Assembly: GCF_000002865.3 (NCBI RefSeq)
Contig: NW_001865041.1
Span: 1,409,850-1,473,849 of the forward strand
Origin: Monosiga brevicollis MX1
Lineage: Eukaryota; Opisthokonta; Choanoflagellata; Craspedida; Salpingoecidae
DNA: 64,000 nt
Reading direction: 5' to 3'
In this document: positions 34,113 through 46,100 of the stretch, one piece after another
Layout: the number at the start of each line of letters is the position of its first letter
Position numbering within the stretch: position 1 is the stretch's first letter
The notes under the pieces: model-generated
What the model was told of the DNA's origin: nothing
What the model saw: only the letters and a program-made list of their open reading frames with translations
Database searches by the model: none
Translations under genes and position numbers: made by a program

Positions 34113-35397
34113 ATGGCAGCTTCCACAGCCGTGAACACGGGCCGAGCCATTGGCAAATTGGGAACTGGCTTTACTGCCTTTTTCCTTTGTGACATGCAAG
34201 AGCGCTTTCGTGACCAAAGTCATCACTTTGCCGCCGTTGCCACCGTCTGCAACCGTCTGGTGATCTACCCTGCCACCACAGCTTGCTGATCTCCATCGTC
34301 GTGCCCAGACGATGGTGGCCCTGTATACCAGCGCGCGGACGCCTCACCGCTCTGTTCATGTTGCTGCCTGGCCACAGACGGCAGCGTCCAAGGTGATGAA
34401 CATCCCTCTCATTGTCACAGAGCAGGTCAGTTTATGTTTGGGCCATGGAGAGTTGGGCTGCATCTGACTGCGTGATACTTGCCTGACACCTGTTGGATTG
34501 CACCTCCTCTGCTCGGCCGGCCTTGGCTGCTCCATACAGTACCCCAAAGGTCCGAAGCCAGCGCCTGGGTCGCGCGAGACGGTTTTCAGTAGGCAGTCTC
34601 GCTTGAAGCTGCTGCTGTGATGCTGCTAACCTTCGAGTCCTGCTGACCTGACATCGCTCGCGAATGGTCTCTCTTGATCTCAATTCTGTTGTCTACCTCT
34701 CTTCGCTGACGCTGCCCTCGATGCCATGCGTACCTCCCTCGCTTCTTGGCACGTACTCCCCTCGAATGTAGCTTTGGGCCATACAGTGCCGGAAATTGTC
34801 CATGATCACGCTGTCATCAACGTACCCAAAACTAAATTCTCCATGGTCACGGATGAGGTTCAAAGCTACCTGAAGGAGAACACCCACGTCAAGTCAGCCC
34901 TCCTTTTTGGCATTGAGGTACGAAGTTACCAGCCGCGGCAGCTGAGACAGCTCCCAGTCCAAACATCGGCTCGCTGACATCCTCTCACTGAGGTGCATGG
35001 CATATGGGTGCAACGCAGGCACACGTGTGTGTATTGCAAACAGCCCTCGACCTGCTGGAGGATGGCTATGACGTGCACGTCGTAGTCGATGCTACCTCTT
35101 CTCGCAATCCGCCGGAGCGCATGTATGCCTTTGAGGTTTGTTTCACTCGGGGTGGAGGCGACCACACTGTTTGTGGATGCCATGCTGTGTTTGCCGCACG
35201 GCTCGTGCGCTCATCGACGGGACTTTTTTTTTTTTTAATCGCAGCGAATGCGCCAATCCGGTGCCTTTCTCACCACGGCTGAGTCAGCCCTCTTTCAGCT
35301 CATGGGTGACAGCAAGCACGAGCACTTCAAGGAGGTGCAGAAGCTCATCAAGGACCTGCCACCCGACTCGGGCCTGCTGGCTGCTCGCGTGCAGTAG
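34113..35397 (+). CDS. Isochorismatase-domain protein (ISOC1/ISOC2 family)
   Basis: Six exons (34113-34259, 34378-34425, 34540-34549, 34772-34917, 35019-35135, 35245-35397) join to 206 residues, the usual ISOC2 size. The cysteine-hydrolase triad is present: Asp in LCDMQ (34192), Lys in VPKTKF (one of two at 34828-34836) and Cys in [13 protein letters not shown] (35028). Other family landmarks are [34 protein letters not shown] and the C-terminal [14 protein letters not shown]. The third exon is only 10 bases but is required to give the conserved [14 protein letters not shown]. The physiological substrate of animal ISOC proteins is unsettled; a mitochondrial or cytosolic role cannot be decided here, and no clear targeting peptide is visible. 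Confidence 0.93.
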
Positions 35398-35751
35398 ATC
35401 ATCTGGTCATCTCACTGTTGTCTGGCTGTGTTTCTCAATCCCAAGCAGTGCAATCCCGTACATTCAATGGCTGCAGTTATTTCAATTTACCCAGCTTTGC
35501 GATACGATGCGAGATGTCAGGACGAGACACAACCAGGCAGCATTTCTCAAGCACAGCACGAAGAAACGAAAAGAGCCTGGGTTCAAAAGCCGACCGCAGA
35601 AGCAGCCAGACAGCGCGCACAGCGCGAATGCATTCCTGGACAGGAAACAGAGATACGGTTTAGCTTACGAGCAAGCCTTGGGCTGGTAGGGCCCTGGACT
35701 CCACTGCGCGTCGACAACGAGGCATTGGGTTGACTGGAGTTCTCGGTTTGC
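35398..35751. other. Convergent spacer
   Basis: A 354-base spacer between the stops of the isochorismatase gene (+) and the next gene (-). I see nothing notable in it. Confidence 0.5.
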
Positions 35752-36416
35752 TCATTGACCAAGCATGAAGGAGCAGTGGCTCTGCAGGGTCACGATGCGG
35801 TCGCCTTCTTCATACGGCGTAACGTTCGCAGCTATCACACAGTGTTGGCACAGAATGCGGTGAGATCCAGCCAGGGGCACAGTTAAAAAGCGAGAGCCCA
35901 CCCATGCTCGCTCGCTCCGTCTTTTTCTCCTCTTAAAAAAAACTGGTAGTCCGACAAGAGGGCGTATGCAAGATCATTCCATCGGGACCAAGGGGGGAAA
36001 CATGAACGAATAGTAGCACGCACCCGAAACGCAGGACTGGAGTTGCTACGTTGACGAAGCTGAGCTGGAGCGGCAGTCACCGCATCTTCCGTATCTGGTC
36101 GGTGTTTGCTGGCACTGCCAATATGAAAGTCATTCTCATGACCAAAGGTGTCCATCATTGTGGGTATCGGCCCGCGGCGTCGTGCCGAGCTGGTCTGGCG
36201 CAGGGAACGGTACTTGTGCACATTGGTCTTGATGGCCGCCAAGTCGGTGTCCTGGAGTTTGATGCCGTCGTTTTCCGTGGCCTCATAAAACCAGGCCAGC
36301 GTCGTCTGAACCACGGGCGACAACGTCAAGAGGTCAGCCTTGGAACCCTCACGACTGCCGATGGAGGCCGGAGGGGCTCGCCAGCTGGCACTTGTGTCCA
36401 AGATCTCGGCATTCAT
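35752..36416 (-). CDS. Unrecognised small protein with C-terminal CxxC
   Basis: Two exons (36416-36024 and 35931-35752) join in phase 0 to 190 residues. The start chosen (MNAEILDTSASW) follows a good acceptor-like sequence (cttctcag), so the in-frame ATG at 36461 may lie in an intron or leader. The first half contains a probably folded helical segment (LSPVVQTTLAWFYEATENDG). The middle is basic and Ser-rich (KYRSLRQTSSARRRG, then RQRSNSSPAFRRRKRR). The C-terminal 40 residues look structured: GSRFLTVPLAGSHRILCQHC, then NVTPYEEGDRIVTLQSH. The C-x2-C with a later Cys could bind zinc. I do not recognise the family. It is head-to-head with NDUFA1. Confidence 0.55.
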
Positions 36417-37007
36417 GATGGCAGCTGAGAAGAGCGACAACGAGTGAGTGACTGCGTGCATAACCGAACGATAAAATGGAGCGTCACTGCTCCATCGAGT
36501 TCACACACACGTCTGGTTCGAATCTGTAGACATATCTAACGACGAACATGCGAGGTCGTTGCGAGTCAAGAAGGTTTGGCCAGCGAGCACGCCCGTGCGC
36601 TCGCATGAAACAGGCATGCAGGGTGGTGGCGCGTCGAAAATGTGCCCGCCGCCATGACCCATATTCCATGCATTCGTGCAGGCATCGAGGCCGATGACCG
36701 ATGTCAGATGTCAGACATTATAGTTCAGGGTCAATCTGTACGAGTTGGCATTATTTTGACCCCACAACAGGTTCACTTTCTCTCCCTTCTCTTCACTCCA
36801 TCAGGTACGTTGGCTTTGGCAGTCGGACCCTTCGGCCCTGGAAGTCTGGTCCAATGGAGACGGGCACTTGGTTGAAGGCAGCTCAAGCTTTTAACACGCA
36901 TCACGGGCGGGAAAAAAAATGCCATCAACCTTGATGAATTTTGCTCTTTCGCTGACTCTACTTTTTTCTTTTTTTTTCCTGTTGGTGGGCGAGTAGCAGC
37001 CGATATC
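36417..37007. promoter_or_regulatory. Divergent spacer upstream of NDUFA1
   Basis: A 591-base spacer between two divergent start codons. It contains T-rich runs near 36961-36979, close to the NDUFA1 start, possibly a pyrimidine tract of a leader intron. I see no gene. Confidence 0.4.
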
Positions 37008-37336
37008 ATGTGGACTGAATCGATTCCGGCCTTTGCCGTGATCATTGGTGGCATGGCCTCCTCTGGTCTGATCATTGGTGGCATTCAGAGCCTGTTCCAC
37101 AGTGGCCATGTAAGTGTCATTCTCAGGGAGTCAAACTGAGCACGCATGTGCACCGCAGCTCAAACTGTTCTGAACTTCTGAGAAGGTCTCACAATTCATC
37201 CCTCCCTCTTGATGCTTGACAGACCCGCAAGCATGGTTTGGACAGCTTTAGCCGTGCCATGATGCAGCGCGATGAAGCCATCACTGGCAAGCAGTATGCA
37301 CAGAACGCGGACCTGGACTTTGTGCCCTCGGCATAA
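37008..37336 (+). CDS. NDUFA1: Complex I subunit NDUFA1 (MWFE)
   Basis: Two exons (37008-37109 and 37223-37336) join in phase 0 to 71 residues, the same length as the animal protein (70). It opens MWTESIPAFAVIIGGMASSG, the MW-x-E start of the MWFE subunit followed by its single transmembrane helix, and continues with a basic Arg-Lys turn and the conserved MQRDEAITGKQY near the C-terminus. NDUFA1 is an accessory subunit of the complex I membrane arm at the P-module junction in the inner mitochondrial membrane. With NDUFB10 this gives two complex I genes in the window, 22 kb apart and not in an operon. Confidence 0.88.
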
Positions 37337-38548
37337 ACCGCTGCAGCATGTGCGCAACCTCCTCGAGGACACACCAAAGTTGTTTCTGTTTTAGCCCGGA
37401 CCGGTCGAGTTTGTGTGTGAGCCGCACACCATGTCAAGTCTTGCTATTGGGGCTTCCGATGGATATTGGTCTGTCATGGTTGGGTGCAGGAACATGCACC
37501 CTTGACTGCTGCTTTTGGTGTGGGTATCAGCCTCGCTTGTTCTTGTGTGTGTATATGTTTTTTTTTCTTCTTCAGAATATGACTGGTTGTTAGTTTCGAA
37601 CCGGCCGATTCAACTTTTGCCGGGAGAGTCGCCTCTTTTTGAGCACTCTCTGCGGCCTTTTCTTCGTACTCACTAAGGAGAAACAAGAGTCACCCTTTTT
37701 TTTTTGTCTCTTGTTTTGTCGGGCAATGTGCTCTTGCTTGTCAAGCTCGTGCCAGCGTTGTTACTCGCCGCCCCGTGTTTTACTTGTATCCAGACTTGGT
37801 GGGAAGAGTGGTGCGGACAATCGTCTCCCAGCCTTGCTGCATTGACGTGCAACCTCTCTATTTTTTTTTTTCGCCTGGTGGCGTCCTGGACTCGCGTCAG
37901 AGCCGCGATGATCCAGCCCACAAGTGCCGCCTTGTGTCCAGTGCTGTGCCGCGGTCGGCTTTTATTGGACCGGCGTGCTCAGCGTTGCTCAATCCATCAA
38001 CACTATGCCCTTGCCCACGACTCTTGCTCTCTTCATGCGTCCAAGCCTGCTTTCACATGGACGCAAGGTCTATATGAGGCTGCGCCTGTCTTTCTGCAGC
38101 CATGCGTGACCAAGTGGGGCGAGGGAAGGCCCCAAAAAACAAAAAGAATAACCGGTTCGTTTCCAGTCGCAAAAGAGAGGCGCACGGCTGAACAACAAAG
38201 TGCAAGTGGTCGTGCAGGGGCGCAGGGCAAAGGAGGCAACCCTTCGCTTGCTTGTTCACATGTCAATTGGAATTGAAGGACGGTAAAAGAGCACCAGAGC
38301 CAGGAATTCACAGGCGGCTCAGCCGCCAGAGGGAAGGAAGCAGGACGGGGTCGAGGGAGTGGAAAGAAAGAAAGCACAAGAAGTAAAGACGGAGAGGCAT
38401 ATGACAAGAAGCGCAGGCGAAGGAGCTAGACAAGGATTGAAGCCGAGGGGACACACACACCCACACATACACACACACTCACTTACGCACAGAGAGAAAA
38501 AAAAAAAGACAACGGGAAACATGCCCCGGCACTCATCGTTGTGATGCC
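37337..38548. other. Convergent spacer
   Basis: About 1.2 kb between the stops of NDUFA1 (+) and the small basic protein gene (-). T runs near 37558-37567, 37697-37706 and 37861-37871 and CA repeats at about 38452-38478 are present. Open frames here lack any domain. I see no supported gene. Confidence 0.5.
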
Positions 38549-39085
38549 TCATGCCGAGCCAAAGACGCTGTATTTGGCATACTCGGCATCTTCCAGCGCC
38601 TGCTGCTCCTGCGCCGTCTTGGGCTTGCTCTTCTTCTTGGGCTTTTTGGCCACGCGTTCGGCCATGAGCTGTCCGCAGACGCAAGCCCGAGAGAAACAGT
38701 CCGAGTGTGTGAGCGGGTCGCGAGCAGGCTGGGCACGCATCAGCGGTCGAGGGTGAAGGCCAGAACCGTACCTTGCGGAGGTGTGTACGCTCGGTTTTGA
38801 TGCCGCGGAGGGCAGCCATGTTGGAGGCTGTATGATCAGGTCGTTCCAGCGTTGCTAGTTGCTCTATTCGCGTCAGAGGTCTGAGGATGAGGAAGCCGCC
38901 TCTCCAGACAGCAATCAAGAACACATGGCGTCTGGCATACCAAGCTTGGCCATCATGCGGTCTTCCTCGAGCTTGGGTCGCTTGTTCTTGGGACGACGTT
39001 TACCACGACCCTTCGTTTCGCTTGCGGCCGTCACAGCCGGGCCCTGGAGCAAGGCCAGGGCCTGATGTGCAATTTTTCGCGACAT
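38549..39085 (-). CDS. Small basic protein, perhaps RPS19BP1/AROS-like
   Basis: Three exons (39085-38941, 38827-38772, 38668-38549) join in frame to 106 residues. The N-terminus is a short helix (MSRKIAHQALALL), then a very basic stretch (KGRGKRRPKNKRPKLEEDR), a central helix (MAALRGIKTERTHLRKLMAE), a second Lys cluster (KKPKKKSKPK) and an acidic-aromatic end (DAEYAKYSVFGSA). Order and composition recall RPS19BP1/AROS, a small nucleolar protein of 40S assembly whose human form also has a KKKK cluster and ends in a short aromatic-FGS tail. The match is loose. All introns have good donors (gtatgc, gtacgg), and the strongly basic composition fits a nucleolar or ribosome-associated role. Confidence 0.65.
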
Positions 39086-39135
39086 GCTCCTGCAGCTTCG
39101 CAGCGAAGACAGAAAGAGACGAGAATGAAAAAGAT

Positions 39136-39150
39136 AGAGAGAGAGAGAGA

Positions 39151-39196
<46 letters not shown>
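39136..39196 (+). repeat. (GA)n microsatellite
   Basis: An almost pure GA run of about 60 bases, with one GGG interruption, starting about 50 bases upstream of the small basic protein start codon. Antisense reading gives a spurious Ser-Leu repeat protein. Confidence 0.9.
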
Positions 39197-39197
<1 letters not shown>

Positions 39198-39550
39198 GAG
39201 ACACGCGCACACACACGTTTTGTTTGACTTTTTGACCTTTTGCCGACTTTTGCTGACATTTTTCTCATATGACATTCTGACATTCTGGCTTTCGAACAGC
39301 ATCGTGCATGCATGCTTGAAAAACCGGCAACCAGCAGACAAGGATTTATCGGGTTAGGACGATAGTCTTGGTGATGGTTGGCCGATCGACGATCCTTCTG
39401 GTTGTCGTATCGGGCACCATCACACACCGCGCTCCACCAAAAAACCCTGCATGGAAAGGTTGCGCGTCAAGTGGGTCCCTCCTTCCGGCCGAACAAAAGA
39501 AACCCACTGTCCCGTGACAACAACATGCACAAGCTGTGTTGGGCGTACAA

Positions 39551-39680
39551 CAGAAAGACAGATACAGAGACAGAGAGAGAAACAGAGAGAGAAACAGAGA
39601 GAGAAACAGAGAGTGAGAGAGACAGAGAGAGGAACAGAGACACAGAGAGAGAGAGACTGAAACAGAGAGACAGAGAAGAG
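39551..39680 (+). repeat. (GACAGAGA/GAAACAGA)n imperfect purine-rich array
   Basis: About 130 bases of GAGA and GAAACAGAGA or GACAGAGA units in tandem, about 470 bases upstream of the giant IPT gene start codon. Units are imperfect, suggesting an older array than the neighbouring GA run. Confidence 0.85.
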
Positions 39681-40145
39681 ACCAGGCTCACTCAGACGCA
39701 CAGGCAGTCCCAGGCAACGTGAAAAGTAAGGGCACACACAAAGAAGATTCATCAGACACACACACACTCTGTTGTCTCTGTCTTTCTCTATGATTTTATT
39801 TTTTTTCTCCTTGGGACGGCTTCTGACCCCCGCCCGGCACTTCCGGGCTTTTGACTTTTGCTCTACGTTCCTCCCGTGTTGACGATCCTTGTTCCGCTGC
39901 CCTGGCTGGTTGGCCAAGGCGTGGTTCCTTTCGTGCCCGGGCGTTTCGAGCAGGCCACGGCCCACCTCATCTCTTTCTGACCCAGATCACAGGTTGTGAT
40001 CTGGTTATTCCTGAGGAGGGACCGTCGGCTCATCCCGAGCGCCACAGCTTGGTTATCATCTCTGCACACCCCGTGCCGTGACATACAACACCCAATTGCA
40101 GAGGGTGAAGCTGCTTGCCAAGCAAAGGCTCACCCACCCGAGGCT

Positions 40146-43100
40146 ATGCGCCGCCACGGCACCACGTCCTATTGGACGTGGTGCTTGCTTGCAGCGTGCC
40201 TCTTGACGTTTGCTCCGCTCAATACCAAGGCCGACTGTGTTGGCGTTAACATCACCAGTGTCGAGCCCCGGTGCGTCACATCGTGGATTTGTTCTTCCCG
40301 CCACTCCTGCGTTGTTTGCACCCCCTCTCACACCCAAGCCGCCTGATGCTGGGTCTCCTCCTTTCAGCATTGGCCTGCCCGGGACGCGGGTTACCGTGCA
40401 TGGCTGTGGCCTCGATGACGCCAACATCGTCAAACTCGTCCTGGCCTCAGATGGTGACTCGGTCGGTGAGGGCCAGGAATTTTTGACTGCCGACTTTGAC
40501 GCTGCCTCCAATGACACGGCCATCCTGGTCACCGTCAAAGCCTTGGCCCCTACGGACATTTTCGGCCCGGCCGGCGACGTAGCCCTCTTTGACAGTACAA
40601 CAGCCCTGTCGACGCTCGTCAACGAATCAGAGTTTGCCTTTCAAGTCCTGCGAAGTTTGTTCTCTCCCCCGCCCCATCTTATTGTAGCCCACCCCATTGC
40701 CGCAAGCGTCAACTGATTCTCGTGCTCCTTTCTGACTCGCCATGACGACTGTGTATCATTCCCATCCTTTGCTTCAAATATCAATCTATCGCTGTAGGTT
40801 TCACCATCGAGCCGGCTGTCGATGCTGTCGAGGTACAGGATGGTACACGGGTAACGATGGACATTGAATTTGGCGAGGCATGGGCCAGTGCTGAATCCAT
40901 TGACACCTTTTTGCTGGCCGACAGCGTACCCGCCATGGTCGAGTCTCGCCGACTGCTGTCTCGTCGCTTTGGCTTTGTCAAGTACGAGTTTGTGCTGCGT
41001 GCCGGCCTGGCTGCTCCCGGCACCTTTGGTCAATCCATTGTTGTCACAGCACAAGACGGTGCCACCACCACCTACACCGAATTCAACGTCACCTACGTTG
41101 AGGCAGGCAATATCACGAGGTCCGGGTCTCTTCTTGCTTTTCGAACCGACTAGACACACCTTGCCTCGCTGTCATGCTTTCATGTTTGCCCGTCGTCTTG
41201 CTCATCCTGTCGTATCTACCTGGATCGCCCTTTTTTTTTACTTTTTTTATTTTTTATTTTTCCATTTAGCGTTGTGCCCGAGTCTGGTATCTACGGTACC
41301 ACCGTGACCTTGACAGGCCATGCTCTCTTTGGCGCCGTCGGTGGCAGTGGAGTCGACACCATCAGCATCAACGGCCAGGAGGCGCTTGCCATTTCCTCTG
41401 AGACGGCCACCGAAGTCGTCTTTCGTGTGGGGCATAGCATTGGCACACTTCAAGAAAACGCCACCCTCCAAATCGTGGCAACTGACGGCTCACGCACCAC
41501 CCTCGCAAACGTCTTTGACCGCCTGCTGGACAGCAACGTCACCAGTGTCGAACCCCCCGCGGCGCAAGTAGGCCGCCTCGTGACTCTCACAGGCGAGCGT
41601 CTTCTTGGCATTGACCCAGCCGCTACCCTCACCAGCCTCACTGTCGGCGACGAGGAAGCTGTGGCCGGCATCGTGTCACAGACGGCAGACACGGTCGTCT
41701 TTGTGGTGCCCGCTGCAGCTGCGGCGGGGAATTATCCCCTGGCTGGCGAGAGCTCCGATGACTCGATCCTGATCTCTCCCCTCAATCTCACAGTTGCCGC
41801 AATTTCCGCGGCCACCCCAGTCAGTGGACAGCAGGGCACTCGCATCACGCTGGATGGCGTTGGCTTGCTTTCGGGGGGTGCTGCTCTAAGCAGCGCTAGC
41901 GTTGGTGGCGTCACTGCCACTGTTCTTAATGCTTCAGCTTCCCAAGTCATCTTGGTTCTTGGATCAGGAGCCCCAGGCGTGGCAGAGATTGTACTTGTTG
42001 CTGACAACGGCTACAACGTCTCGGATGATACTCTCTTTAGTTATAGCCCCCGCTCTACCATTACCTCCGTCGAGCCCAGTAGGTCACAGCCGTTCTCCTT
42101 GCCCTGCCAGAAAATCCTTTCCCATCTCTCCGTTTGCACTTCAGACTGCATCTTATATCTTTTCAGCGCGAATTTTCGTTGTTCATGCTTTGGTGCTTTC
42201 GCTTCCCGACGACCCCCACTCGCCTCGATGCTCACTTTTTGTTCCCTTGCCTGCCTCAATTAGCTTCGGGCCAACAGGGTACACGGATATCCGTGCACGG
42301 CACTACGCTGCTTGGCGGCGGCACCAACATCACGTCAGCCGTTGTGGATGGTGCTCCAGCTGAGGTGGACTTTGCCAACGACACGCTCGTAGTTCTCGTG
42401 GCGTCCTCAAACCCACCGGGCGAGGGTGACGTCACCATTACAGCTGACACGGGCGCCGTGGCCACGCTGGTGGATGGTTTCATCTACATACCCGAGGGCA
42501 CCGTGTCGACCGTCACGCCCACTTCTGGTGGCTATGGCACTTCGGTTGGTTTTTTGCTCTTCCTAACCTTGCCTCGCTGTGCCAAGTGCTTGGTTCCTGC
42601 ACACAGATTGACTTGCTACTCGCGTGCCCATGTAATTAGATCACCTTGACAGGCCGTTCCATGTTGGGCGGTGGATCTCAATTAATTTCTGCGCGCATTG
42701 GCAGCGTGGCTGCGAACGTGTCTTCAGCATCCGATCTCGAGGTCGTTCTTAATCTCGCGGGATCTGGCACAGATGTGGCCCCCATTGATCTGCTTGCTGA
42801 CACAGGCGCCCGAGTACGCTCAACTCAAACATTTACACTCATACCTGCCGTCAATATCAGCGCGGTGGTTCCCGTCAATGGGACGTTAGGTACCCGCATC
42901 ACCATATCTGGTAGCCATCTTCTGCAGGGCTCCCCCTCGCTTTCCCTCGTGACCGTGGGTGGAGAAGAGAGTCCCGTCATATATAGCGCCAACGACACGC
43001 AAATCGTGTTTGCGGCTCCTCTCAAGGCTCTCTCCGTAGCGCCTGAAGATATTGGAATTGTGGGCTCCAACGGTGCTTTCTATGATTTGGCAGCCCGCTT

Positions 43101-46100
43101 TGAGTTTGTCACTCCGGGCACCATCTCCAGCGTAGATCCTGCTCGAGGCACCGGCGGTTCGTTTTGGTTTCTGTCCCTCTTAGTTTCTTTCTTCTCTTTT
43201 CTTGCTTTGTCAGCAGGGTTGCCCTTGCTTCCGTGTTCCACCCCGCGCGTCGCACCCGCGCCTCTTCACGATCTTTGCATGGCTTGTAGGCACCATCATC
43301 ACGGTGCTTGGGACCAGGCTCACCACTCTGGGCGACAACGTGACCGACGCCACCGTTGGCGGCATAGCAGCTGAGGTTCTCAATGCTTCTAGTACCTTTG
43401 CTGTTCTGCGCGTGGGCAATCAGACCCAAGCTCAGGTGGCCGCCCCCATCGTGCTTACAAGCGATGTCGGTACACAAGCTACTGGCGGTGTCTTCGACTA
43501 CATTGACCCTCCTGTCATTACCCTGGTTTCGCCATCCGTTGCCGTCACTGGCTCGGAGATCAAAATCACTGGCAATCGCTTAACGTGCGGTGGGGCCGGT
43601 GTGCTCAGCGCTACGCTTGCAGGCGTTCCCGTCACCACCATCAGCGAAGACACAAGCAGCCTCGTCACAGTTGTAGCTGGCCAAAACCCTAACCCCGACG
43701 GTAACACGACCGGCGATGTCGTCCTGTTTTGTTCCAATGGAGCCACCGTCTTTGCCAGCGGACTCTTTCGCTATCAACCGGATGGTAACATCACCAACGT
43801 GGAGCCGTCCTCGGGTCAATATGGCACACGCGTTACCATCCGCGGTCTGGAGCTTCTGGGCAATCCACCTTCCACGCTCCGGAGCGTCAAACTGGCCGGC
43901 GTTGAGGCTACCGTGGTCTCCGCCACAGATGCCGAGGTCGTAGTCGCAGCCGGCCCGTCCTTTTTTGCACGCCAGGGAGATGTTGTTATCGAGACTCGCA
44001 CCGGTGCCATCTTCCGGTCCCCGAATGCCTTTGAATATATTCCCGAGGGCACCGTCTTCTCGGTCACACCTTCCTCCGGCCAAATTGCAACATTGGTCAC
44101 ACTCACTGGTTCTAGTCTGCGTGGAGGTGGTGCATCAATTGCGCAGCTCACCCTTGGCGGCATCAACGTCACGGACCTTCGCAACGAGACGGACAGTCTC
44201 ATCATTTTTGCTGTCCCAAACATGACAGAATCAGCAACAGCTCGCGATATTGTGATCACATCCGACACTGGCGCTAGCGTGATCCGCAACCGCGCCTTTA
44301 CCGTTCTCGAACCAGGCATCATCACCAGCATCTCTCCCGAAAGTGGCACGCACGGCACCTACGTGACCACCGTGGGTGAGCGACTCCTGGGCAACGGTGC
44401 AACCGTCACGCTCGGTGGAATTGAAGCCCTTGAGCTGGTGCATGGTAATGATACAGTGGTTGTATTTCGAGTGGGCGATAACGAGCGCGACACAAGCGCT
44501 GCAACCAATCTCGTCATTACGGCTGCTTCGGGACCCGCCACGGTGTACTCTGGCAATTGGACCTGGATTAACAGCAGCGTTGTCAGTGCCATTAGCCCAA
44601 CCTCTGGGCAGCGCGCAACACGTGTGACTTTGACAGGCACCAGTCTTTTGGGTAGTGGCAGCACCATATCTCAGGTATCATTTGGCGCCGTCAACTCCAC
44701 CGTCGTGCACAGCAACGACACATCCATTGTGGTTCTGCTCGGCCCCAATGGTGCTCTCGCAGGCAATGTTTCAGTCACAATCGAAGCCGATACGGGCGCG
44801 TTGGCTTTTGTGGCTGAGCCCTTCCTTTTGCTGGCACAAGGCACCATCACAAGCTTCGTTCCCACTTCAGGCACACGTGGGACGCGCATCACTGTCTTTG
44901 GCGAGAACTTGCTAGCTGGGGCCGACAACCTCACTTCCATTGTGGCCAATGGTCAAGCACTGACCCCTCTGCACATCAATGATACAGTCATCGTGGCAGC
45001 GGTTCCAATCGCCGCGGCGGCCTCCTCCGGTCCCATCCGGCTCACCTTGACTTCGGGGGCAGAGGTGGAATCGACATCCGATTTCACTTTTTTACCACCC
45101 GCTACATTCACTGCCGTGAATCCGACTTCGGGTGTCCAGGGCACGCGTGTCACGCTGCAAGGCACAGGACTCTTGGGCGGCGCCGCCACGGCCACAGTAT
45201 ACATGGGCTTGACCATGGCCCAGGTACGTTCCTGGCTTCATTTTTCCCCAGCTGCCCATCCAGTCTAGCAGTAGCACCGTGGCAATTCACCCCATGTGGT
45301 TGCTCTTTCTCATGCGCATGCCCGGTACCTGCCACATGCTCTTTAGATTGATGGCAACGCTTCAGACACCGAAATTGTGATCATTACCCCAGCCGTTCCC
45401 CCGGGCGACTACACCTTTGCAGTCGAAGGCGACACCGGCGCCACGATCACCGCTAATGATAATTTCACTTACGGCGTGGATGGTATCATTTCCGGTATGT
45501 TTCAGGCCTGGTAGTTTATAGCCTTGCCTGTGGGTGCGTGGGTGTGGAGGCAACTCAAACCCTCAGCCCATATCCTTTCACTTGAGTTTGCTTACCTACG
45601 ACTCACTGATGCGTATCGCCCGTTGGACGATAGCCATCTCGCCTGCGTTTGGTCAAGAGGGCACGCGTGTCACAATCACAGGCACAGGCCTCCTATCTCT
45701 TGGCACAAGTGTTGCAAGTGTCCTCTTTGGCTCCGTCGAGTCGACCGAGATACATACTGCAACCGATACGACTATCGTCTTGGATATGCCGGCCAATGTT
45801 CCAGCCGGCCCCACATTAGTAACAATCGTCGCCGATACAGGCGGGCGTGTAAGTGCAAGTGACCTCTTTACGGCATTGCAAGTGGGCAACATTGCTAGCG
45901 TGGATCCTGTTTCGGGCCAACAAGGTCGGTTCGCCCTGCAATTGCCGCCCTCTCCCTCTCTTCTTATATCACAACTTTTCGGCAGGAGGATATGCTTGCT
46001 CCATTGGCGTGCTGTGCATATTAACATAAACACGCCTTGCTCCCACCTGGTTTGATAGGTACACGAGTGACCATCTCTGGGTCCAGCCTGTTTGGAAACG

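Larger units (their letters stand above)
39086..40145. promoter_or_regulatory. Promoter spacer of the giant IPT gene, with two polypurine arrays
   Basis: A 1,060-base head-to-head spacer between the small basic protein gene (-) and the giant IPT/TIG gene (+). It holds a GA array at about 39136-39196 and a longer imperfect array at about 39551-39680. The remaining 450 bases up to the start codon at 40146 have no repeat and no visible upstream coding exon. Confidence 0.55.

Noticed and set aside
39000-39427. Minus-strand frames with long Ser-Leu repeats
   Set aside because: Translation of the GA microsatellite; the only supported coding part nearby is the small basic protein exon ending at 39085.
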